Source of the DNA: Actinoplanes philippinensis
GTDB lineage: Bacteria > Actinomycetota > Actinomycetes > Mycobacteriales > Micromonosporaceae
Assembly (NCBI RefSeq): GCF_900113015.1
Contig: NZ_FONV01000002.1
Location: forward strand, 372,001-436,000
Direction: 5' to 3'
DNA: 64,000 nucleotides
Part shown: in pieces, positions 52,649 through 61,141 of the stretch
Numbering within the stretch: position 1 is the first letter of the stretch
Layout of the letters: the number at the start of each line of letters is the position of its first letter
Notes under the pieces: model-generated
Seen by the model: only the letters and a program-made list of their open reading frames with translations
Told to the model about the DNA's origin: nothing
The model's database searches: none
Translations under genes and position numbers: made by a program

Positions 52649-53376
52649 CGCTGGTTGGCCACGGCCGCGACGAGCCGGTCCACCGGACGACACAGCCCGC
52701 ACGGGCTGAAACCGAGCTCGACCGCCTCGTTCACCGGCAGCGCCTCGGTCAGCCGGCCGACCAGGTGCGGGCAGTCGGCCATGTGATATCGCGGGCGCCC
52801 ATCGACCACCAGCACCTCGGTGTCGAACCGCGCGATCAGCACGGCGTCGGCCGGCCGCACCGACTGCGGCAGCGGCTCGTCGTCCGGATCGTCGTCGTCC
52901 GGCTCGGCGAACTCGTCGGCCTGATCCACCGTCTCGGCAGCCGCCGGCCGCCAGGCGTGCTCGCCGGACCCGTCGGCGGGCACGCCGGAATCGACCGCGG
53001 AGTCGGAATCGACGTCATCTGCGGGGGGCTGCCGCCGGTCACCCAGACGGGTCGCCGTGTCCCGCGCGCCGGCGGCCCGTGCCGCGTCCGCCTCGAGATC
53101 CACATCGACCGGGGCGGGCTCCGCATACCGGATCGCGTCGTCCGCGGCGGGAGCCGGATCCTCGGTGAAGGCCGGCGGCGGCTCCCGGCGAGCGGGCCGG
53201 GCGGCCGGCGCCTCCGCGCGCTTGGCCGCGGCCTGACGGGTGCCGATGACCAGGGCGACCGCGGCCAGCAGACTGACCACGATCGAGGTTATGAGCAGAC
53301 TGCTGGAGCCGTTGACCAGGCCCAGCGCGAGAAACAGAACCGCGACGGGGATGAGCAGGAGACTAGCAACGATCAT
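52645..53376 (-). CDS. Two-helix membrane protein with C-terminal Cys/His motif
   Basis: The 243-residue protein has two membrane helices (2-20 and 27-45), then about 130 disordered, acidic residues, and a C-terminal folded part of about 60. That part has YHMADCPHLVGR near 198 and FSPCGLCRPVDRL near 222. The Cys-His and Cys-x-x-Cys pairs look like a metal site, similar to Ada-like zinc ribbons seen in other actinobacterial proteins. The function is unknown. It sits between divIVA and the DUF167 gene on the same strand. Confidence 0.72.
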   Translation of the reverse strand: MIVASLLLIPVAVLFLALGLVNGSSSLLITSIVVSLLAAVALVIGTRQAAAKRAEAPAARPARREPPPAFTEDPAPAADDAIRYAEPAPVDVDLEADAARAAGARDTATRLGDRRQPPADDVDSDSAVDSGVPADGSGEHAWRPAAAETVDQADEFAEPDDDDPDDEPLPQSVRPADAVLIARFDTEVLVVDGRPRYHMADCPHLVGRLTEALPVNEAVELGFSPCGLCRPVDRLVAAVANQR

Positions 53377-53409
53377 GGCTCATCCTCGTCGCGGTGCGGT
53401 GGGCTGCGG

Positions 53410-54225
53410 TCAGCGGCCCGATTCGATGGAGTTGGTACGGCCACCGCTGTAGGAGCTGGCCAGACCCGCGGCGGCGAGACCACCGGAGCCACCGATGGCA
53501 CGACCGGAGTCGGCGCGGGTCAGCTCGGCCTCGAGGCCCTGGCCACGGCCGTCCAGGTCACGCAGCTGGCTCTCCAGGTACGCCTTCAGGCGCGTGCGGT
53601 ACTCCCGCTCGAACTGCTTCAGCTCCTCGATGTGCTTCTGCAGCGCGGTCCGCTTCGCGTCCAGGCCGCCCATGGCCTCCTGGTGGCGCTGACGGGCGTC
53701 ACGCTCGAGGGCGTCGGCCTTGGCCCGCGCCTCACGGGTGACCTCCTCCGCCTTGGAACGGGCGTCGGAGAGAAGCTTGTCGGCCTCACGGCGCGCGTCG
53801 GCGACATGGTCGTCGGCGGTGCGCTGGGCCATCATGAGCACGCGCAGAGCCTGCTGCTCACCATCCGCGCCACCGGCGGGAGCGCCGGGACCGGGGCCCT
53901 GGGCACGGACCTGGTCCAGCTCGGCCTGCATCTGACGGGCCGCCTGCTCGGCCGCCGTCTTGTCCCGCTGCACACGGTCCAGCTGTGCTTTCAGGTCGTT
54001 GAGCTCGGCCGCCAGACGTGGATCGGCGCCCGGGCCGGCCGGAGCGCCACCCCGCCCGCCGCGCTCCACCTGGGCACGCAGCTCGTTGTTCTCCTCGATC
54101 AGACGGGCAAGCTCGCGCTCCACCTCGTCAAGGAAGGCGTCGACCTCCTCCTCGTCATACCCCCGCTTGCCGATCGGGGGCTTCTTGAAGGCGACGTTGT
54201 GCACGTCGGCCGGGGTCAGCGGCAT
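53410..54225 (-). CDS. divIVA: DivIVA/Wag31 polar growth protein
   Basis: DivIVA binds curved membrane at poles and septa and directs wall growth. The 271-residue protein has the N-terminal membrane-binding motif MPLTPADVHNVAFKKPPIGKRGYDEEEVDAFLDEV split by the conserved lipid-binding Lys/Phe pair. Two coiled-coil blocks follow (about 30-100 and 115-230), with a Gly/Pro linker. It is the last typical member of the ftsZ-side cluster, next to yggT. The coiled coil is typical of Wag31. Confidence 0.95.
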   Translation of the reverse strand: MPLTPADVHNVAFKKPPIGKRGYDEEEVDAFLDEVERELARLIEENNELRAQVERGGRGGAPAGPGADPRLAAELNDLKAQLDRVQRDKTAAEQAARQMQAELDQVRAQGPGPGAPAGGADGEQQALRVLMMAQRTADDHVADARREADKLLSDARSKAEEVTREARAKADALERDARQRHQEAMGGLDAKRTALQKHIEELKQFEREYRTRLKAYLESQLRDLDGRGQGLEAELTRADSGRAIGGSGGLAAAGLASSYSGGRTNSIESGR

Positions 54226-54268
54226 CGAAACTCCTCGGGTCAGTCGCGGCCGCGGTTGGGGCTGCTGT

Positions 54269-54574
54269 CTAGCTGTATTTCGAAATCAAATTTGCGAGTA
54301 CCACGTTCATGAGCACGAACAGGATAACCAGCAGCACGATGGAAGCCAGGTCCAAACTCACGTTACCAATGCGCAGCGGTGGGATCACACGCCTCAACGC
54401 CCTGAGGGGTGGATCCGTGACGCTCCACACGGCTTCGAGTCCTGCCGACGCGCCTCTGCTCGGTTGCCAGCGCCGTCCGTACTGGAGAACGGCACTCAGC
54501 ACGAACCTGGCCAGCAGCACCATCATGAAGAGGTACAGCAATACGTAGAGGATCTGGAGCACGATCGACAGCAC
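54269..54574 (-). CDS. YggT family membrane protein
   Basis: The 101-residue protein has two hydrophobic helices (about 5-28 and 75-97) joined by a segment with SVTDPPLRALRRVIPPLRIG, the YggT signature. The family is associated with division clusters and turgor responses, but the role is not firm. I chose GTG 54574 (VLSIVLQILYVLLY). The frame runs to 54601 without conserved sequence. It lies between sepF and divIVA, as in most actinobacteria. Confidence 0.88.
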   Translation of the reverse strand: MLSIVLQILYVLLYLFMMVLLARFVLSAVLQYGRRWQPSRGASAGLEAVWSVTDPPLRALRRVIPPLRIGNVSLDLASIVLLVILFVLMNVVLANLISKYS

Positions 54575-54662
54575 GTCAGGTGGATCCCTCGTTCGGGTCA
54601 ATCAAAGCCGGATCTGGCGTCACCCGCCGGGGCAGGATCGACGGGCGGCAGCCCAGAGCTGA

Positions 54663-55403
54663 TCAGCCCTGGGCGAAGAAGCCGCCCTCTGCGATCTTTG
54701 CCTTGTCCTCCGCGGTGACCTGGACATTCGCGGGAGACAGCAGGAAGACCCGGTTGGTGACGCGCTCGATCGTACCCCGCAGGCCGAAAGCGAGCCCGGC
54801 GGCGAAGTCCACCAGGCGCCTCGCATCCGACTCGTCCATCTCGGTGAGGTTGATGATCACCGGCACCCCGTCACGGAAATGCTCGCCGATCGTGCGCGCC
54901 TCCCGGTACGTCGTGGGGTGCAGCGTGGTGATCTGATACCGCTGCTCCTCCTCGACCGGACGCTGGTGCACCGGCTGCGGGTGGGCCACCGGCTGCGGCT
55001 TGAGCGCCAGATTCTCCCGAGTGGAGTAGGTCAGCGACGAGGACTGCTCCGGCGCCGGAGCCGGCCGGGTGATGGAGCGCACGCTCGCCCGATCGAGGCG
55101 CTCGCTCTCCTCCCGGTCCCGATCCCGGTCGAGGTCACGGTCCTGCCGCGCGGTGGAGACCCGCTCGCGCTCACGGCGCTCGGTGCGCGCCCGGGGAACC
55201 GAGCGCTCCTCCTCGTCCTCGTCCGCGAACTCGTCGTCCGACGAGTAGCGGTCGCTGGAGTAGCGGTCACGGTCGCGATCCCGGTCACGGTCGCGCGAGC
55301 GGTAGGAGCTCTCCCGGTAGCCGCGGTCGTCATACCCGCGGTCGTCGTCCTCCTCGACGAGGCCGAGCCAGACGCCCGCCTTGCGAAACGCGCCTCCGCT
55401 CAT
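54663..55403 (-). CDS. sepF: Cell division protein SepF
   Basis: SepF anchors FtsZ to the membrane. The 246-residue protein has the N-terminal amphipathic start [20 protein letters not shown] long Arg/Asp-rich linker follows (about 20-110, with runs of DR repeats). The folded C-terminal domain (about 155-240) holds [18 protein letters not shown] and [14 protein letters not shown]. The start is ATG 55403, with GAGAGG a few bases upstream. The linker is longer than in Bacillus SepF, as is usual for actinobacteria. Confidence 0.95.
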   Translation of the reverse strand: MSGGAFRKAGVWLGLVEEDDDRGYDDRGYRESSYRSRDRDRDRDRDRYSSDRYSSDDEFADEDEEERSVPRARTERRERERVSTARQDRDLDRDRDREESERLDRASVRSITRPAPAPEQSSSLTYSTRENLALKPQPVAHPQPVHQRPVEEEQRYQITTLHPTTYREARTIGEHFRDGVPVIINLTEMDESDARRLVDFAAGLAFGLRGTIERVTNRVFLLSPANVQVTAEDKAKIAEGGFFAQG

Positions 55404-55544
55404 GCCACCTCTCCCTGCCGAGAGTCCATGCCCCCACCCTCCGTCCGCTGTTGCGGCCCGCGCCCCCTCGGCGTGCCGCGTCCCCCCTTACGAGCCGGAA
55501 CGAGTCCTGATCGGACCCACGACCCGCTGCGACGCCGCGCCGCC

Positions 55545-55576
55545 CAACGCGAGAACCGTGGCGGTTCGTCGCGTTG
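55545..55576. promoter_or_regulatory. Hairpin between yggS and sepF
   Basis: CAACGCG/CGCGTTG (55545-55551 with 55570-55576) and GAACC/GGTTC (55553-55557 with 55563-55567) form a two-tier stem with the loop GTGGC. No T-run follows. It could be an attenuator before sepF, or a terminator after yggS. Confidence 0.5.
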
Positions 55577-55611
55577 AACAACACCTGTGTAGTTTGCTGC
55601 CCGCCGCAAGG

Positions 55612-56319
55612 CTACCGCAGCGAGTTTCGCATCCCGAGTAAAGAAGTACCGATCCGTACGTGTGTCGCCCCATACCGGACGGCGGCCTCCAGATCACCAC
55701 TCATGCCCGCCGAGACGACCGTCGCGCCGGGATACCGAGAGGCCATCTGACCTGCGATTACGGCCAGACGAGCGAAGGCTTCGCCGGGCTCCTCGCCCAG
55801 CGGCGCCACCGCCATCAGGCCGGCCAGCCGCAGACCCTCCGATGAGGTCACCGCGTCGGATACCCGCCAGAGATCATCTCCGAACACGCCCCCGCGTGCC
55901 GGATCACCGTCCAGACTGACCTGGACCAGCGCCTCCACCGGGTTCTCGCGGCCGGCGGCGGCCCGGCCCAGCGCCTCGGCCAGGCGCACCGAGTCCACCG
56001 ATTCGACCACATCGGCGTACCCCAGAACGGATTTGACCTTGTTGCGCTGCAATTGACCGACGAAGTGCCAGCGCGGCCGCGCGCCCCCCGCGCGTACCGC
56101 CTCGGCCTTGATCGAAGCCTCTTGATCACGATTCTCGGCCACGTCGGTGACACCGAGCCCGGCGAGCAACAGGACGTCGCTCGCCGGGTAGGTCTTCGTC
56201 ACCGCGGTCAGGGTGACCGCGTCCGGCGGCCTTCCGGCCGCCGCGCAGGCGAGAGCGATCCGCTCCCGCACCCGTTCGAGATTGGCGGCGAGCTCAGCGC
56301 GCCGTCCGGCGTCGGTCAA
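55612..56319 (-). CDS. YggS/PLPBP family PLP homeostasis protein
   Basis: The 235-residue single-domain PLP protein (YggS/PLPBP family) keeps vitamin B6 and amino acid pools balanced and has no known enzymatic reaction. The PLP lysine is in TAVTKTYPASD near residue 42. WHFVGQLQRNKVKSVLGY near 83 and the C-terminal VSAGMSGDLEAAVRYGATHVRIGTSL are family marks. It lies directly after ftsZ (58 bases), where a pgeF gene normally stands between them. Confidence 0.94.
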   Translation of the reverse strand: MTDAGRRAELAANLERVRERIALACAAAGRPPDAVTLTAVTKTYPASDVLLLAGLGVTDVAENRDQEASIKAEAVRAGGARPRWHFVGQLQRNKVKSVLGYADVVESVDSVRLAEALGRAAAGRENPVEALVQVSLDGDPARGGVFGDDLWRVSDAVTSSEGLRLAGLMAVAPLGEEPGEAFARLAVIAGQMASRYPGATVVSAGMSGDLEAAVRYGATHVRIGTSLLGMRNSLR

Positions 56320-56377
56320 GGTTCAACCTTCTTGAGGGGTACGGGAGAGGAGTCACGAAACGGCGCAAGAGGCCGTG

Positions 56378-57499
56378 TCAGGAACCGTTCTTCAGGAAGT
56401 CCGGCACGTCCACGTCGTCGAAGAGCACCCGGCTGGTGCGCGGCGACGGCGTGCTGGGCGGCGGCGGGGTGACTGGCGGCGCCGGCGGCAGCGAGCTCCC
56501 GGTCGACGGGGCCGGCACCTTGCGAGCCGGCTCGGACGGCTTGTAGGCGGGCGCGCCCGCGTCGAAGCCGGCCGCGATCACGGTGACCCGCACCTCGTCG
56601 CCGAGAGCGTCGTCGATGACCGCGCCGAAGATGATGTTCGCGTCCGGGTGGGCCGCATCGGTCACCAGCTGCGCCGCGTCGTTGATCTCGAAGAGGCCGA
56701 GGTCCGAGCCGCCGGCGATGGAGAGCAGCACGCCGCGGGCGCCGTCCATGCTCTGCTCCAGCAGTGGGCTGGAGATCGCCTTCTCGGCGGCCTCGACCGC
56801 GCGGTTGTCGCCACGGGCGCTGCCGATGCCCATCAGGGCGCTGCCGGCGTTGCTCATGACGCTCTTCACGTCGGCGAAGTCCAGGTTGATCAGACCCGGC
56901 GTGGTGATCAGGTCGGTGATGCCCTGCACGCCGGAGAGCAGCACCTGGTCGGCCTGACGGAACGCGTCCATCATACTGATGCCGCGGTCGCCGAGCGCGA
57001 GCAGCCGGTCGTTCGGGATCACGATCAGCGTGTCGCACTGGTTGCGCAGCTCGTCGATGCCGGCCTCGGCCTGCACCTGGCGGCGCTTGCCCTCGAAGTT
57101 GAACGGGCGGGTGACCACGCCGATCGTGAGGGCGCCCAGCTTACGGGCGATGTTGGCGACCACGGGCGCGCCACCGGTGCCGGTGCCGCCGCCCTCGCCG
57201 CACGTCACGAAGACCATGTCGGCGCCCTTGAGCACCTCTTCGATCTCGTCGCGGTGGTCCTCGGCGGCGTTCTTGCCGACCTCGGGCTGCGCGCCGGCCC
57301 CCAGGCCACGCGTCAGCTCCCGGCCGACGTCCAGTTTGACGTCGGCGTCGCTCATCAACAGCGCCTGCGCATCGGTGTTGATCGCGATGAACTCCACACC
57401 CTTGAGCCCAACTTCGATCATGCGGTTGACGGCGTTCACGCCACCACCGCCGATGCCGACGACCTTGATGACCGCAAGATAGTTGTGCGGAGGTGTCAT
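56378..57499 (-). CDS. ftsZ: Cell division protein FtsZ
   Basis: FtsZ polymerises into the division ring. The 373-residue protein opens [27 protein letters not shown]. It has the GTP-binding tubulin signature [15 protein letters not shown] near 104 and the T7-loop segment [11 protein letters not shown] near 205. A short Pro-rich linker leads to the C-terminal peptide [13 protein letters not shown], which binds SepF. I chose ATG 57499 because GGAAGG lies upstream and conserved sequence begins there. Confidence 0.97.
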   Translation of the reverse strand: MTPPHNYLAVIKVVGIGGGGVNAVNRMIEVGLKGVEFIAINTDAQALLMSDADVKLDVGRELTRGLGAGAQPEVGKNAAEDHRDEIEEVLKGADMVFVTCGEGGGTGTGGAPVVANIARKLGALTIGVVTRPFNFEGKRRQVQAEAGIDELRNQCDTLIVIPNDRLLALGDRGISMMDAFRQADQVLLSGVQGITDLITTPGLINLDFADVKSVMSNAGSALMGIGSARGDNRAVEAAEKAISSPLLEQSMDGARGVLLSIAGGSDLGLFEINDAAQLVTDAAHPDANIIFGAVIDDALGDEVRVTVIAAGFDAGAPAYKPSEPARKVPAPSTGSSLPPAPPVTPPPPSTPSPRTSRVLFDDVDVPDFLKNGS

Positions 57500-57608
57500 C
57501 GGGCTCAGCCATCCCTTCCGGGGTTGGCGGACGTCGACGGCCCCTGCGGTCCCGGGAACCGCACTTCGACATCCGCTGCCGTACAAAGGAAGGCGAGGTA
57601 ACCCTCAC

Positions 57609-57651
57609 CCTCTACTAGAGGTTCAGAGTTATGTCAACCACTCGAACCTCT
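57609..57651 (-). promoter_or_regulatory. Candidate ftsZ promoter flanked by an inverted repeat
   Basis: On the minus strand TTGACA (57637-57632) is followed after 17 bases by TAGAGG (57614-57609), giving a start about 100 bases before the ftsZ ATG. AGAGGTTC (57617-57624) and GAACCTCT (57644-57651) form an 8-bp inverted repeat that straddles the -35 element, so a regulator could sit on it. The rest of the 294-base ftsQ-ftsZ gap shows no gene. Confidence 0.55.
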
Positions 57652-57793
57652 CGACGCAACGTATGCGGACATGCCGCCTCATCCAAAGACCCGGGGCGGC
57701 GTGTCGCGAGCGCGTAGGAGGTGAGTATCCGACTCACCCGTAACCTTGAACCTTTTATTGCGTTCATCACGCTTTGTCCGAATGACCGGATGG

Positions 57794-58564
57794 CTATCGT
57801 ATGGTCACCACTTTCACGGCGCTCACGTCGATCTCGTCGCCGTCCTGCTTCAGCAGCACCGTGGCGACGGTGCTCTTGCGCTCGCTCTTGGTGTCGTCAC
57901 CCCAGATCACGACGCGGCCCTTGCGGAGCTCCAGCCGGATCTGCACCGGCGACGGCACCGAGATGGCCACCAACTGCTCGCGCAGCTCGTCGCTCAGCGC
58001 GGCCAGCACGGTCAGCGCCGACCCGGTGTTCTCGTCACCGGCGCCCGGGGTGCTCAGCCGCGCCAGCGGCAGGCCCTTCGGCGCGGCGGGCACCGCACGG
58101 AACGGCACCCCCTCGTCGTCGATCAGCACGAACTGACCGTCACGCGCCGGCACCGCCGCCACCGCCGTCCGCTCCACCACCTCGATCACCACGGCCGACG
58201 GCCAGCTACGGCTCACCACCACCCGGTCCACCGGCGGCAGTTTGCGGACCCGGTCGCCCACCTCGTCCAGATCGACCCGGGCCAGCGGCAGCTCCGGCTC
58301 CACCGCGGCGGCGGTCCGCACCTGCTCCGGCGTGAGGATCTGGGCGCCGACCACCCGGACCTCACGCACGCCGAGCACCGGCGTGCCGTACACCAGCCAG
58401 ACCAGGCCGCCGACGGCCAGCAGCGCGCCGGCGCCGATCAGCCAGGGCAGCGCGGCGCGCAGCCGCCGCTGCCGGGCCCGCGCCATGAAGCGCCGGGCCG
58501 ACGGCGGCACCGCGTCCGTGTCGGCCCGGACCAGCCGCCAGTTGCGCGAGCCCCCGCCGGCCAT
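57794..58564 (-). CDS. ftsQ: Cell division protein FtsQ
   Basis: FtsQ is a bitopic divisome protein. The 256-residue product has a basic cytoplasmic start, one helix (about 39-60), a POTRA domain (VLGVREVRVVGAQILTPEQVRTAAAV, about 62-88) and a beta domain that ends near DEIDVSAVKVVTIR. It follows murC by 5 bases, so it is co-transcribed with it. Confidence 0.93.
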   Translation of the reverse strand: MAGGGSRNWRLVRADTDAVPPSARRFMARARQRRLRAALPWLIGAGALLAVGGLVWLVYGTPVLGVREVRVVGAQILTPEQVRTAAAVEPELPLARVDLDEVGDRVRKLPPVDRVVVSRSWPSAVVIEVVERTAVAAVPARDGQFVLIDDEGVPFRAVPAAPKGLPLARLSTPGAGDENTGSALTVLAALSDELREQLVAISVPSPVQIRLELRKGRVVIWGDDTKSERKSTVATVLLKQDGDEIDVSAVKVVTIR

Positions 58565-58569
58565 CGTCG

Positions 58570-60006
58570 TTACCCGGCCAGGTCCGGCCGGTGGTCGGCC
58601 TCGGCCAGCGCGGCGAGCAGCTCGTCGCCCATCAGCGAGATCGGCGGGGCGCCCATGGTCACCACCACGTCGCCGGGACGGCTGCGCCGCACCACCTCGG
58701 CCGGCACGTCCTCCCAGTCCGGGACGAAGACCTTGCGCTCGTCGGGCAGGTCGATCGCCGTGGTCAGCGCGCGGCCGCCCTCACCGGGGCCGCGGGTCTC
58801 GCCCGGCCCGAAGACCTCCATGCAGATCACCTCGTCGGCGACCGCGAGGCCGTCGGCCAGCTCCGCCTCCAGGTCACGCGTGCGGTACACCCGATACGGC
58901 TGGAAGACCACCAGCAGGCGGCCGTCCCCGGCCACCTCACGCAGCGTGCGCAGCGCCGCCTTCACCGAGGTCGGGTGGTACGCGTACTCGTCGTACACCC
59001 GCACACCGGCTGCGATGCCCTTGCGCTCGAACCGGCGGCGCACCCCCGGGAACGACTCCAGGGCCTCGGTCACCTTGGTGAGCCCGATGCCCAGCTTGAG
59101 CGCGGTCAGCACGGTCGCCGCGCTGTTCAGCCCCATGTGTGTGCCGGGCAGGGCCAGCTTGAACTCGCCGAGCGGCTCGCCGTGCAGCTCGGCCCGGTAG
59201 CGCACGCCGCTCACCGAGGAGGTGACGTCGAAGATCCGCAGATCCGCGCCGGCCGACTCGCCGTACGTGTAGACGGTCTTGCCCTGGGCCTTGAGCCCCG
59301 CGATCAGCTCCTCGGTGCCCGGACCGTCGGCGCAGGTCACCACGAACCCGTCGGCCAGCCCGCCGAACTCCAGGAACCCGGCTTTCAGCGTCTCCAGGTC
59401 GCCCCAGTTGTTGAGGTGGTCGCCCTCGATGTTGGTGATGATCGCGACGTGCGGCCGGTAGATCAGGAACGTCCGGTCGTGCTCGTCGGCCTCGGCCACG
59501 AAGTGCGGGCCGGTGCCGTGATGACCGTTCGACCCGGCCGCCGACATCTCGCCGCCGATCACGAAGGACGGGTCCTGCCCGGCGTGCTGCAGGATCACCG
59601 TCATGATCGACGTGGTGGTGGTCTTGCCGTGGGTCCCGGCGACCGCGATGGTCTGCCGGTCGGTCATCGCGGCGGCCAACGCCTCGGAACGGTGCAGCAC
59701 CCGCAGCCCGCGGCGGCGCGCCTCCACCATCTCCACGTGGTCCTGCGGGATCGCGGTCGAGTAGACGACCGTGTCCACGCCGTCGAGGTTGGACGGCTCG
59801 TGGGCCATGTGCACCGTGCCGCCGAGAGCCCGCAGAGCGGCCAGCGCCGGCCACTCCCGCAGCTCACTGCCGGAGACCGGCACGCCGCGGGTCAGCAGCA
59901 ACCGGGCCAGGCCGGCCATGCCGACCCCGCCGATGCCGATCAGATGCACGCTGCCCAGGTCCTCGGCGGTCATCTCGCCGGCCGGCGTCAGCTCCGCCGT
60001 GTTCAC
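58570..60006 (-). CDS. murC: UDP-N-acetylmuramate-L-alanine ligase
   Basis: MurC adds L-Ala to UDP-MurNAc with ATP. The 478-residue ligase has the N-terminal GIGGVGMAGLARLL near 24-37, the P-loop AGTHGKTTTTSIM near 118 and the HPTSVKAALRTLRE region near 342. Its typical three-domain length fits. It lies between murG and ftsQ, in the standard order. Confidence 0.96.
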   Translation of the reverse strand: MNTAELTPAGEMTAEDLGSVHLIGIGGVGMAGLARLLLTRGVPVSGSELREWPALAALRALGGTVHMAHEPSNLDGVDTVVYSTAIPQDHVEMVEARRRGLRVLHRSEALAAAMTDRQTIAVAGTHGKTTTTSIMTVILQHAGQDPSFVIGGEMSAAGSNGHHGTGPHFVAEADEHDRTFLIYRPHVAIITNIEGDHLNNWGDLETLKAGFLEFGGLADGFVVTCADGPGTEELIAGLKAQGKTVYTYGESAGADLRIFDVTSSVSGVRYRAELHGEPLGEFKLALPGTHMGLNSAATVLTALKLGIGLTKVTEALESFPGVRRRFERKGIAAGVRVYDEYAYHPTSVKAALRTLREVAGDGRLLVVFQPYRVYRTRDLEAELADGLAVADEVICMEVFGPGETRGPGEGGRALTTAIDLPDERKVFVPDWEDVPAEVVRRSRPGDVVVTMGAPPISLMGDELLAALAEADHRPDLAG

Positions 60007-60037
60007 AGTGTCACTCCCTCAGTCCTCATCAGCTCAG

Positions 60038-61141
60038 TCAGCTCACGGCTTCGAGAACGAAGCGCAGCAGTTGCTCGTCACCGTCGCGGCGACCGTAGCG
60101 GGCCGCGGCCGACCCCATGGCGGCCAGCCGCTGCCGGTCCCGGGCCAGCGGGATGATGTTGCTCTCGATCCACTCCGGCGTCAGCTCGCTGTTGTCGACG
60201 AGCATGCCGCCACCGGAGTCCACCACCGGCAGCGCGTTACGGCGCTGCTCCTGGTTGCTGAACGGGTAGGGCACGTAGATCGCCGGCATGCCGAGCGCTG
60301 TCGTCTCGGCCACCGTGATCGCGCCGCCCCGGCACAGCATCAGGTCGGCGGCAGCGTAGCCGAGCTGCATGTCCGACAGGTAGGGCACGACGACATAGGG
60401 CACCGGCAGGTCGTTCGGCACCTCGAACGGGTCGTTGCGCCCGCCCTGCACGTGCAGCACCTGGATGCCGGCGTGCGCGAGCCGCTTGGCCGCCGCGGCC
60501 ACCGCCAGGTTGATCGTGCGGGCGCCGGACGAGCCGCCGGAGACGAACAGCACCGGCAGGTCGGGGCGCAGCCCGAAGTGGTAGAGGGCCTGCGGGCGCA
60601 GCGCCGGCCGGTCCATGCCGGTGATCGCGGTCCGCAGCGGGACGCCGACCAGGCGCGCGTTGCGCAGCGCCTCGGCCTGCTGCAGCTGGTGCGGGAAGCC
60701 GACCGCGATCCGCCGGGTGAATTTCATGCCCATCCGGTTGGCCACGCCGGGCGGCACGTTGACCTCGTGGATGACGATCGGCAGCTCACGGCGCCACGCC
60801 GCCAGGTAGGCCGGGACCGACACGTAACCGCCGAAGCCCACGACCACCTGGGCCTGCACCTCGTCGATGATCTCGCCGGCCGCGTGGGCCGACTTGTACA
60901 TCCGGTCCGGGGTGCGCAGCAGATCGAGGTTGAGCGAGCGGGGCAGCTGGAAGGCCGGGATGCCGCGCAGGTCGTAGCCGGCCGCCGGGATCAGCTGATT
61001 TTCCATGCCCTTGGGGCTGCCCAGCGTGGTGATCCGGATCTCCGGGAAGTGACGGCGCAGAGCGTCGGCGAAGGCCAGCAGCGGATAGATGTGGCCGCCG
61101 GTGCCTCCACCGGCGAGCACGACCGACCGCAGCGATCCCAT
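60038..61141 (-). CDS. murG: Lipid II synthase MurG (GlcNAc transferase)
   Basis: MurG adds GlcNAc to lipid I at the inner membrane. The 367-residue GT28 enzyme has the N-terminal LAGGGTGGHIYPLLAFADAL near 9-28, the VSGGSSGARTIN hinge near 194-205 and the donor-site CRGGAITVAETTALGMPAI near 260-280. The ATG at 61141 shares one base with the ftsW stop (TGATG). Confidence 0.96.
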   Translation of the reverse strand: MGSLRSVVLAGGGTGGHIYPLLAFADALRRHFPEIRITTLGSPKGMENQLIPAAGYDLRGIPAFQLPRSLNLDLLRTPDRMYKSAHAAGEIIDEVQAQVVVGFGGYVSVPAYLAAWRRELPIVIHEVNVPPGVANRMGMKFTRRIAVGFPHQLQQAEALRNARLVGVPLRTAITGMDRPALRPQALYHFGLRPDLPVLFVSGGSSGARTINLAVAAAAKRLAHAGIQVLHVQGGRNDPFEVPNDLPVPYVVVPYLSDMQLGYAAADLMLCRGGAITVAETTALGMPAIYVPYPFSNQEQRRNALPVVDSGGGMLVDNSELTPEWIESNIIPLARDRQRLAAMGSAAARYGRRDGDEQLLRFVLEAVS

